Source: Balneolales bacterium
GTDB lineage: Bacteria > Bacteroidota > Rhodothermia > Balneolales > Natronogracilivirgulaceae
Assembly: GCA_007131535.1 (NCBI GenBank)
Contig: SLQI01000330.1
Location: 1-19,627, forward strand
Direction of reading: 5' to 3'
DNA length: 19,627 nt
This document shows positions 1-7,407 of the stretch, piece after piece. Below the pieces are notes generated by a model that was given only the letters and a program-made list of their open reading frames with translations, made no database searches and was not told where the DNA came from. Each line of letters starts with the position of its first letter. Positions within the stretch are counted from its first letter, which is position 1. The position numbers and the translations under genes were made by a program.

Positions 1-2894
1 ATCTGATTCACCCGTTGACCGAAGCCGGAGGTGGATTTTTTGAAAGCCGTTCTCAGATACTGGATGAAGTCATCCCGCACTTTACCTCTGAGGACTTTGA
101 ACCACGCCTTATCGGCCCGGGCGATCGAATTGTTGCGATTACGGAGGATTATGATCGTGTGATCAAAGAATACCCTGAAGGCGGCGGTACGATAATATCT
201 CAGGGGCGTGAGATTGAACTCCCGCCGGAAGGAATTACCGTACAGGAAGATACAACTGAAGCCGAACCACTTGGCGGTGGTCCGCGTGAACGGCTGCACA
301 CCACATTACGGGATGAAGATCTGAACGGGTTAATAGATGAAAATCAGCCTAACCATCTTGAAGCTGCAATTTTTGTCCAGGGTGAATTTCAGCAACTTCC
401 GGTGCGATATATTAACTATTTATGGGATGGGTATGAGGTAGGAGATACCCTCCAGCGGGGTATGATTGTCCCCAATTCCTGGATACGGGAGCGAATGGAA
501 ACCGACGATAGCTTCAGACAGGAAATTGAACGGTACCAGGACGCACTGAACCAGGTTCATGTGAACAATGGCTATCGACCCGAGGGCTATTTTGATGATT
601 ATTTCCGCAGTTATCACACTCAGGCTCCTATGATTGATGAGTCCCGCTCTGATTATTTTGACAATAACCAGGCCTGGACCCCTCAGGATGACGTAGGGCT
701 TGATGGAGCTGAATTTACCGGAGCTCCCGGTGAAGGAGACGGTTTGCCCACATCCGGAGCAGGAACCCCGTTTCCCGGTGAGCCGAATATTGATGAAACA
801 AGCGTAGCCGAATCCGATATGATCGGTATTCAGGCTGTAACATTCCCGGCGGCGGGTGCTCTGAGTTTCGGTGGCGGGTTTGACCGACGATTCTGGACCA
901 ACAGGCAAACCCCCGGGCGGTTTGAGTCCGGCCTGGATGTAGAACCTGCCCAGGACACAGACGTGTTGGTAACTTCCTCCTACTTTCCTCTGGATCGTGG
1001 TGAAACCGAACGATTTTCGGTAGCCATTACGGTAGCTCAGACGAACGGACCTTCCATTGAGGACGATCGGCGACGGGTGAACCAGAATCTTGATGAAGCT
1101 TTCAATGCCTATGAGGCGGATTATCAATTTGCTACAGCCCCACCGACACCAACCCTGAAAGCCGTGCCCGGCGACGGCCAGGTCACCCTCTATTGGGATG
1201 ATGCCGCCGAAGATCATTTCGATCGCTTTTTGGATCGCTTGCCGCATCTGACCAGAGATCAGGCCCGAAACTTCCAGGGATATAAAGTATATCGTTCCAC
1301 CGATCCTGGCTTGCAGGACATCCGGACGATAACCGACAGCCGGGGGAACGTTACCTTCCGTGAGCCGCTGGCAATCTTTGACAAAGACAATGCGCACAGC
1401 GGGCTTCATCCCATTGATGTAAACGGAATTAAGTTTGATCTCGGTGAAAATTCAGGCATCCAGCGAAAATTTGTGGATGACGATGTGACCAACGGACGGA
1501 CATATTATTATGCGGTGACCTCATATACATGGGGCTCGATACCTCATGAGATTTCACCATCCGAAAGTGCCATCAGGGTAAGTCTGTTGCCGGACGGCTC
1601 GGTAAGCACAGGACCCAATGTGGAAGTTGTGCGGCCGGCAGCCTCTCAGGCCGGTAAAGTTGAGCCGGAACACCCAACAGCTGATCTGGTTCAGGGTACT
1701 ACCAGCGGAATTGTTGAAATTGAACTGGTGGACCCGGATTCAGTACGGCTTGGTGATGTCTATGAGATAACCTTTGAGGATACGCTGATTGAATCTGAGA
1801 GTGCCAGCCGACCGGATACTCTCAGGACCAGCAGCTTTTCACTCATCAATGTAACGGAGGAGGATACCCTTATTGATCGTTCTCAAAACTTCAATCAGGA
1901 AGATAATCCGGTACAGCAGGGATTTCGGCCGATACTAACAAACAGTGAAGAAGATCTGCAGGCAAATTATGACAGGTCTGAATGGATAACGGAACAGGAA
2001 GATGGTATACACAATTTTGCCTGGAACCTTACCGGCCAACCTCAGGCCTCAGATTACAAAATCGTTTTTGATGAAGTGGGATATGCTACATCAGTAGATA
2101 CCACGCTGGATGGAGTGCCCATGCCTGAGATTGAAACCAATTTCAGAGTATATAACACTACATATAAAGACGAAGACGGCAATCCAACAGAAGTGGAATT
2201 TGCATATTTCGCTGATCATGCAAATGAAAATCCGGATGATAACGCACTGGATGATAACTATGCTGAATTCGGTATGTTTTCAGCCGGTAACAGAAGTGTC
2301 GGGCCGATTGTAAGGTCGGCAACAGATGAAATTTATGTCCTGGAGGATGTACGGGGAGAAGAACGGGTACATACCTGGTCGGTTAACATGACTCCGCGCG
2401 AAATAGGATCAAATGATGAGGGTTTGCATGAGCGGTATGTGGTATCCAATAATCCGGGGCCCGGAGATACCCTAAGTGTACTGACAACCAAGCCATTTAC
2501 ACAAAATGATCTGTTCCGTTTTCAAATGGAAGAGATACACCAGGGCTTGGTTGATGAGGATAAGTTAGCCGAAGAGCTGGATGATATCAGGGTGGTGCCC
2601 AACCCGTATGTGGTTTCTAACCCGTATGAACCCCGTGCTACGGCAACCCAACCGGACCAGCGAAGGGAGTTGCATTTTACGCATCTTCCAAAGCCGGCTA
2701 CATTGCGAATATTTTCAGTAGACGGAAGGCTGGTGGATGAAATTGACATCAATGAAGGCAACACACACAACGGCACTTATGTTTGGGATATGCTTACCAG
2801 AGACGATCTCGAACTGGCCTACGGCATCTATTTATTCCACGTAGAAGTGCCGGGTATTGGAGAAACCACCGGTAAATTCGCAGTAATTAAGTAA
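1..2894 (+). CDS. Large T9SS-sorted surface protein, 5'-truncated, unknown function
   Basis: The frame is open from the first bases of the window (first whole codon at base 3) with no stop upstream, so the true start and signal peptide lie outside; the TTG at 15 is not a credible start. About 963 residues are visible. Numbering from the TTG, a fibronectin-III-like segment spans about 376-525 (begins PPTPTLKAVPGDGQVTLYWD, ends near YYYAVTSY). The last 100 residues (from VVPNPYVVSNPYE, about 860) form a beta-sandwich sorting tail ending GKFAVIK, typical of T9SS cargo, so the protein should cross the outer membrane and be attached or released there. A segment near 320-350 (TDVLVTSSYFPLDRGETERF) recalls large Balneolota/Rhodothermota proteins of unknown role that are often encoded between a TonB receptor and a PorV-like gene. 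No catalytic motif and no cysteine were seen. The PorV-like gene follows after 20 bp, so the two are probably one operon. Function is unresolved; the surface location is fairly secure. Confidence 0.85.
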   Translation, partial: LIHPLTEAGGGFFESRSQILDEVIPHFTSEDFEPRLIGPGDRIVAITEDYDRVIKEYPEGGGTIISQGREIELPPEGITVQEDTTEAEPLGGGPRERLHTTLRDEDLNGLIDENQPNHLEAAIFVQGEFQQLPVRYINYLWDGYEVGDTLQRGMIVPNSWIRERMETDDSFRQEIERYQDALNQVHVNNGYRPEGYFDDYFRSYHTQAPMIDESRSDYFDNNQAWTPQDDVGLDGAEFTGAPGEGDGLPTSGAGTPFPGEPNIDETSVAESDMIGIQAVTFPAAGALSFGGGFDRRFWTNRQTPGRFESGLDVEPAQDTDVLVTSSYFPLDRGETERFSVAITVAQTNGPSIEDDRRRVNQNLDEAFNAYEADYQFATAPPTPTLKAVPGDGQVTLYWDDAAEDHFDRFLDRLPHLTRDQARNFQGYKVYRSTDPGLQDIRTITDSRGNVTFREPLAIFDKDNAHSGLHPIDVNGIKFDLGENSGIQRKFVDDDVTNGRTYYYAVTSYTWGSIPHEISPSESAIRVSLLPDGSVSTGPNVEVVRPAASQAGKVEPEHPTADLVQGTTSGIVEIELVDPDSVRLGDVYEITFEDTLIESESASRPDTLRTSSFSLINVTEEDTLIDRSQNFNQEDNPVQQGFRPILTNSEEDLQANYDRSEWITEQEDGIHNFAWNLTGQPQASDYKIVFDEVGYATSVDTTLDGVPMPEIETNFRVYNTTYKDEDGNPTEVEFAYFADHANENPDDNALDDNYAEFGMFSAGNRSVGPIVRSATDEIYVLEDVRGEERVHTWSVNMTPREIGSNDEGLHERYVVSNNPGPGDTLSVLTTKPFTQNDLFRFQMEEIHQGLVDEDKLAEELDDIRVVPNPYVVSNPYEPRATATQPDQRRELHFTHLPKPATLRIFSVDGRLVDEIDINEGNTHNGTYVWDMLTRDDLELAYGIYLFHVEVPGIGETTGKFAVIK

Positions 2895-2914
2895 TTGACT
2901 CAGGGAAAGTTATT

Positions 2915-3934
2915 ATGCGTTTGATAAAATCACTTATACTGTTAATAGTATTTTCGGCTGCTTCGGTATCGGCTTCATGGGGACAGGAAGGTACACGGGG
3001 AGCGGCGTTTCTGAATATTCCCACCGGTGCCAAGGCTGCCGGTCTGGGTGGAGCAGTTTCCTCATGGATTGACGACCCGACTGCGATGCGCTGGAACCCG
3101 GCCCTAATTGCCAATGCTGAATCTAACCAGTTTATGGTTGACCATGCCACCTGGTTTGTAGATCTGCAGCACAGTTATGCCGGGGTTGTTATTCCTATGG
3201 GACCTGTTGGCACGTTTGGCCTGAATATTACCGCTCTTACAATGGGAGATATGGAAGAAACAACTTATGATCACCCCGAAGGTACCGGTCGTACATTCGG
3301 AGCCTACAGTTACGCGGCCGGTTTCAGCTATGCCCGCAACCTGATTGAGGTATTCTCCATAGGTATAAATGCTAAATACATCAATGAAACAATATGGAAC
3401 ACCTCTGCTACGGCTCTGGCCTTTGATATAGGAACCTTTTATCAGACGCCGCTTGAAGGGCTTAATTTCGGAGTGAGTGTTACCAATTTTGGTAATAAAA
3501 TCGGGATGCTCGGGGATGACATGTTTATTGAAGCCGATCCGGACCGGGGATCATCCGGTAACTGGGATCCGGCGGCCTGGCTACGTACTGACCAATTTGA
3601 TATGCCGGTAGAGCTCAATGCGGCAATCAGTTACGATGCTTATCAAAGTGAGGTATTCAATGCATCGGTGATGCTGGAAGGAAATGCACCAAGCTATAGT
3701 GAGCAAAGTTTCAGTGTAGGAGCCGAACTTGGATTCATGGAAAATCTGGTAATGCTTCGCGGTGGAGTTCCGGAAATCGGTATGCCAGAACAAGACCGGA
3801 TAATTCAGTTTGCCGGAGGCCTTGGGGTGAATTATGATTTTCAGCAAAACATGGGGCTGGAAATCAACTATGCCTACCAGAGTTATCGATTCCTGGGAGG
3901 TACCAATCGACTGAGTTTGAGTGTACGATTCTAA
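2915..3934 (+). CDS. PorV/PorQ-family outer-membrane beta-barrel protein
   Basis: This 339-residue protein starts with a cleavable signal peptide (charged MRLIK, hydrophobic core to about residue 20, cleavage near SVSA). The family signature follows: AFLNIPTGAKAAGLGGA at about 30-47, then a D-D-P-T-A-M-x-W-N-P-A motif at about 52-61. The rest is alternating beta strands, and the chain ends in phenylalanine (SLSVRF), as is common for barrels inserted by the BAM machinery. In characterised T9SS systems PorV is an outer-membrane protein that receives cargo leaving the translocon and passes it to the attachment complex; PorQ is a relative. Which of these this protein resembles in role cannot be told by eye. 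A purine-rich AGGGAAAG lies about 7 nt before the ATG. The gene follows the T9SS-tailed protein by 20 bp, which suggests a cargo-shuttle pair. It could instead be a transport-type member of the wider UPF0164/FadL-like group. Confidence 0.85.
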   Translation: MRLIKSLILLIVFSAASVSASWGQEGTRGAAFLNIPTGAKAAGLGGAVSSWIDDPTAMRWNPALIANAESNQFMVDHATWFVDLQHSYAGVVIPMGPVGTFGLNITALTMGDMEETTYDHPEGTGRTFGAYSYAAGFSYARNLIEVFSIGINAKYINETIWNTSATALAFDIGTFYQTPLEGLNFGVSVTNFGNKIGMLGDDMFIEADPDRGSSGNWDPAAWLRTDQFDMPVELNAAISYDAYQSEVFNASVMLEGNAPSYSEQSFSVGAELGFMENLVMLRGGVPEIGMPEQDRIIQFAGGLGVNYDFQQNMGLEINYAYQSYRFLGGTNRLSLSVRF

Positions 3935-3999
3935 TTTTTTGCTATGACCAACACGATCAGAATTCGTGAAAACCAATAACCAAACAATCGAGGTTAATT

Positions 4000-6144
4000 A
4001 TGTTTAAAGCTACGAAAAAGTGGTTGGCTTTATTCTTCGTCTCGTTTGCATTCACCGGGCTGGTGTTTGCGGAAGAAAACGAAGATGCGGTTGAAGTCAC
4101 ACTTAACGTAAATACGGCAACAGTACCTGACACTTTGTCTGTGGACGATTATGTTCAGGTGCGTGGGCAAATTAGAGAACATGACTGGGAAAATGAGGAG
4201 TATCTTGAACAGGCTATACGTTGGAATGCCGAATCTGATATAGTCGCTGAAAATCAGGGTGGTGATTATTGGCAGGCAACTGTAAATGTATTACCCGGTG
4301 ATACTCTTGAGTATAAGTTCTGGGTAGGTTATTCACTTGATCCTGAAGAAGGAGCATCTGATGGCTGGGAAGACGGTGATAATAGGGTTTTGATTGTTCC
4401 GGAGGAACAGGACGAAGACATGGAAGTAGACCTCGTATACTGGGGTATGGGTGATGAGCCTTTATTCGAAGCGTCCGATGAAGGACAGGTTGCCGTTCAT
4501 TTCCGGGTAAACATGGGCCATCAGGCACAAATCGGAAATTTTAACCCCGAAGAAGACGGCGTGCAGATACGTGGAAACCGGGCACCGCTTACCTGGGATG
4601 ATCAAACCGAAGGTGTACTGGAGTTTGAAGAGAACTCAGTTGGTGACAACTTGTTTTACTCGGGAACCCTTTATTTTGATGAAGCCGATATTGAAGATGC
4701 CGGGGATGAAGAAGATCCCTATGAATTACTCTATAAGTTTGTGCAAGGAGATGATGGTTGGGAGCGTGATCCTAATCGTGAGGCTGATCTGACTTCTATG
4801 GCAGATACTACATTTCACTGGGATTACTTTGACAGAGAGCCAATGGAACCGGTAGATCTGGTGGAAGCTGAGATTCTCTTCGGTGTTAATGTAGAGATGC
4901 TTGAAAACCTCGGTGTATTCAATAGAGAACATGATGGTGTAGCTATGCCGGGTACCCATAATGATTGGAATGCGGATGATTCAGAATTGAGTTTCAATGC
5001 CGCAAACCGCCGGTTTCAAGGAACATATGAACGTATAGATAATCCTATAGCTGTAGGAAGTACTATAGAATTTAAGTACTTCATTAATTGGCACGAAGAT
5101 CGTGAAGACGAAGAATCTGACCTTTATATACCCGGACTGAATCTTGGCGCTGGTTGGGAAGAGCCAGGGGTTACCGGTGGTGATAACCGGGTCCATGAGG
5201 TAGGTACTCAAAGTGAGCAAAATGTATTTCAGGATACCGAGATTTATGATTACTTCAATGGTATATCACCGGCGGGTGTTTTCTTCTCCGAGTTTATTCC
5301 TGGTGAGCCGGAAACGTATCCGGTAACCTTCCGCATTGATATGGAACCGGCGGTAACCGGTGAGGAAGTGGAAAGTGACGATGATCTTTTTGATCCGGAT
5401 GAACACTATGTCTACATCGCATTCGAAGAGCAGATTCTGGTTATGACCCAGCAGTGGGAGTTAGGAATCGAAGGTCTCGAAGAAGCCGACGAAGAATTTG
5501 TCAATATGATGACGTTCGAAGAAACCGAGGAAGACTACATCTACGAGTTAACCCTTGATCTCGAATTGCCGTCTGTTAATTCCTTCGGTTATCGCATTGG
5601 ATATGGTGAAGATATCACCTTGGATGATCCGATTGTTAACTGGGCCGGTGGCGGATATAATTATGGTCGTCGCTATTATCAGTTTGTTACTCCGGATGAA
5701 GTATTCGAAGAGGATGGCGAACTATTCTCTGAATGGCCGGAAGAAGCGGTACTGAATACCGTAGAGTTCAGAGGTGGTGAAGATCTCGGTGGCAGTGACC
5801 TCATAGTTGAGCAGGCCCCCGATTACCGCGAAAAAGCCGGTGTAGCCAATACAGCGGATGATGTGATCGCAGAACGACCGGATGAGATTGAACTCGAGCA
5901 AAACTATCCGAACCCGTTCAACCCGACCACCAATATTGCCTTCAGTCTCCCTGATGCGCAGGATGTGACCCTCGAGGTCTACAACGTGTTGGGTCAGCGC
6001 GTTGCCACACTGATTGACGGACAGATGCAGTCCGGTAGCCATACGGTACAGTTTGATGCAAGTAACTTGTCATCAGGCATATACATCTACCGTCTGCAGG
6101 CCGGCGATCAGGTACGGCAGAAACAAATGACCTTTGTTAAGTAA
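4000..6144 (+). CDS. Secreted multi-module carbohydrate-binding-like protein with T9SS tail
   Basis: This 714-residue protein has a signal peptide (KATKKW, hydrophobic stretch, cleavage after VFA at 24). The mature part reads as four divergent beta-sandwich modules starting near residues 30, 163, 290 and 440. Recurring pieces are an opening strand (VHFRVNM, ILFGVNVEM, VTFRIDMEP), a G-x-F-N-x-E-x-D-G-V stretch in modules 2 and 3, a central strand with aromatic plus KF (LEYKFWV, LLYKFVQ, IEFKYFI), and a late GWE...DNRV segment in modules 1 and 3. This resembles starch-binding modules of the CBM20/CBM48 type and related Bacteroidota surface modules. Residues 632-714 are a textbook T9SS type A tail (QNYPNPFNPTTN, LSSGIYIYRL, MTFVK). 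No enzyme motif was seen. The protein is very acidic. GAGG sits about 7 nt before the ATG, the previous gene ends 65 bp upstream, and a terminator follows. A role in holding alpha-glucan at the cell surface is inferred from module shape and neighbours. Confidence 0.8.
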   Translation: MFKATKKWLALFFVSFAFTGLVFAEENEDAVEVTLNVNTATVPDTLSVDDYVQVRGQIREHDWENEEYLEQAIRWNAESDIVAENQGGDYWQATVNVLPGDTLEYKFWVGYSLDPEEGASDGWEDGDNRVLIVPEEQDEDMEVDLVYWGMGDEPLFEASDEGQVAVHFRVNMGHQAQIGNFNPEEDGVQIRGNRAPLTWDDQTEGVLEFEENSVGDNLFYSGTLYFDEADIEDAGDEEDPYELLYKFVQGDDGWERDPNREADLTSMADTTFHWDYFDREPMEPVDLVEAEILFGVNVEMLENLGVFNREHDGVAMPGTHNDWNADDSELSFNAANRRFQGTYERIDNPIAVGSTIEFKYFINWHEDREDEESDLYIPGLNLGAGWEEPGVTGGDNRVHEVGTQSEQNVFQDTEIYDYFNGISPAGVFFSEFIPGEPETYPVTFRIDMEPAVTGEEVESDDDLFDPDEHYVYIAFEEQILVMTQQWELGIEGLEEADEEFVNMMTFEETEEDYIYELTLDLELPSVNSFGYRIGYGEDITLDDPIVNWAGGGYNYGRRYYQFVTPDEVFEEDGELFSEWPEEAVLNTVEFRGGEDLGGSDLIVEQAPDYREKAGVANTADDVIAERPDEIELEQNYPNPFNPTTNIAFSLPDAQDVTLEVYNVLGQRVATLIDGQMQSGSHTVQFDASNLSSGIYIYRLQAGDQVRQKQMTFVK

Positions 6145-6161
6145 TCCCATCAGGAAGCGTG

Positions 6162-6194
6162 AGGAGTGCATTCAACCGAATGCACTCCTTTTTA
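6162..6194 (+). terminator. Intrinsic terminator after the multi-module surface protein
   Basis: A perfect 12-bp stem, AGGAGTGCATTC paired with GAATGCACTCCT, encloses a 4-nt AACC loop and is followed directly by a run of five T. It starts 17 bp after the TAA of the upstream gene and separates it from the LacI-GH13 pair. Confidence 0.9.
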
Positions 6195-6201
6195 AATTAT
6201 C

Positions 6202-6230
6202 TCACCTGAAAGGTGACTACACTTTATAAT
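6202..6230 (+). promoter_or_regulatory. Inverted repeat and -10-like box upstream of first LacI gene
   Basis: TCACCT-GAA-AGGTGA (6202-6216) is a perfect 6+6 inverted repeat. Nine bases later comes a perfect TATAAT (6225-6230). The repeat occupies the place where a -35 box would lie, and no TTGACA-like box is present. It may be a regulator site over an activator-dependent promoter. It differs from the operator upstream of susC, so it is not an obvious autoregulation site of the LacI protein. There is no T-run after it, so it is not a terminator. This is a sequence-only prediction. Confidence 0.35.
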
Positions 6231-6233
6231 AGT

Positions 6234-6255
6234 TAGAGGTTGTTCTGTACTATTT
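6234..6255 (+). repeat. Copy 1 of a motif shared with the susC leader
   Basis: TAGAGGTT, six variable bases, then TACTATTT. The same 8+6+8 arrangement occurs at 10934-10955 in the susC upstream region. The bases before each copy are also alike (ACTTTATAATAG here, ACTTTTTTAATAG there). It ends 42 bp before the TTG start of the first LacI gene. It may be a promoter element or regulator site; chance resemblance is possible. Confidence 0.35.
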
Positions 6256-6297
6256 AATGGTTTGGGATAGAATTCAAAAAAAAGACGGGTTAATAAT

Positions 6298-7359
6298 TTG
6301 AGCTCCACCATCTACGATATTGCAAGAGAAGCAGGCGTAAGCATTGCTACGGTTTCCAGAGTTTTTAACAATAACCCGAAAGTTTCTCCTGATACCCGTG
6401 AGAAAATCCTTGAGATTGCCTCCCGTTATGGTTATCACCCCCGTGCACAGGCCCAGAGCCTGGCCCGCCGTAAAACCGGTTTGATCACCGCTATCGTACC
6501 GATTATATCCAATTACTTTTTTATGGAAGTGCTGGCCGGTATGCAGGACCAACTGGCCGAAAGTGAATTTGAGCTGCAGATCTCCAATATCAAAACCACC
6601 GGCGAGGTAAGAGGCGATGATGTGCGCCAACAAGTGGAAGACATCTTTAAACGCGGAATGTCTGACGGCTATATCGTGGTTTCCATCCACTTTGATGATC
6701 ACGACTGGGACTATTTCAAAAAATACGAAACCCCGATTACCCTCATCGACGAATATTATTCCGATTTTGATTCAGTTTCAGTGGATAGTGTTGAAGGTGC
6801 TTATTCGGCTACCAAAAGCCTGATAGACCTGGGCTACGAGAACATTGCCATGATTTGTGCCGTACGCGACTCTAAACCTGTTATTGATCGCAGCAATGGT
6901 TTCCGTAAAGCTCTTGAAGATCATCAAATCGAATTCAGCGAGGAACGGCTGTTCTCAGGTCTGGACACCGAGCGGGACGGGCACACAGAGTTGAACGGCT
7001 ACCAGGCCATGAAAGAAATTTTAAACGGCGAGGAATCTTATGATGCCGTATTTTGCAATTCAGATATCCAGGCTCTCGGAGCGCTGAAAGCAATGCAGGA
7101 TTATCAAAGATCTCTGCCTATCATTAGCTTCGATGACCTGAGTTTCTCTCAGTACCTGGGGCTGTCTTCGATGCGCCAGCCCATGTATGAAATGGGAAAA
7201 ATTGCAACCGATAAAATTATCAACCGAATTAATCAGCCGCAAACTGATGTTACTCACACCGTATTCTCACCTGAACTCATCGTGAGAAACAGTTCCTTTA
7301 ACTCCGATGCTGAATACTTAGCAGCAAAGAATACAAAGTCGGTTACGGCCGGAAAGTAA
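6298..7359 (+). CDS. LacI/GalR-family transcriptional repressor, copy 1
   Basis: The 353-residue protein has the full family layout. An N-terminal helix-turn-helix (residues 3-24, STIYDIAREAGVSIATVSRV) and hinge (about 49-59, with AQSLARRKT) bind DNA, and a periplasmic-binding-protein-like sensor domain spans about 62-340. The recognition helix reads SIATVSR, close to the SMATVSR of CcpA, which binds TGNAANCGNTNNCA-type sites; the palindrome at 10841-10854 fits that pattern. The only usable start is TTG at 6298: an in-frame stop lies at 6268-6270 with no ATG or GTG between, and the family normally begins two or three residues before TIYDIA. The gene is 48 bp upstream of the secreted GH13 gene, so the two may be co-transcribed. 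It is about three quarters identical to the LacI protein at 17090. The effector is probably a maltodextrin or derivative, inferred from context only. Confidence 0.93.
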   Translation: MSSTIYDIAREAGVSIATVSRVFNNNPKVSPDTREKILEIASRYGYHPRAQAQSLARRKTGLITAIVPIISNYFFMEVLAGMQDQLAESEFELQISNIKTTGEVRGDDVRQQVEDIFKRGMSDGYIVVSIHFDDHDWDYFKKYETPITLIDEYYSDFDSVSVDSVEGAYSATKSLIDLGYENIAMICAVRDSKPVIDRSNGFRKALEDHQIEFSEERLFSGLDTERDGHTELNGYQAMKEILNGEESYDAVFCNSDIQALGALKAMQDYQRSLPIISFDDLSFSQYLGLSSMRQPMYEMGKIATDKIINRINQPQTDVTHTVFSPELIVRNSSFNSDAEYLAAKNTKSVTAGK

Positions 7360-7407
7360 CTAATCCTTATAGAGTGAATTAATTTATAACCCGAAAATTG
7401 CTTTATT

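Noticed and set aside
420..1409. Long antisense open frame (329 codons) opposite the first surface protein
   Set aside because: The sense frame has clear domain and sorting motifs; the antisense product has no recognisable motif and low-quality composition. Treated as a shadow frame.
3952..3968. CACGA-N7-TCGTG inverted repeat before the multi-module protein gene
   Set aside because: Arms of five bases with a 7-nt spacer are common by chance and nothing else supports an operator there.
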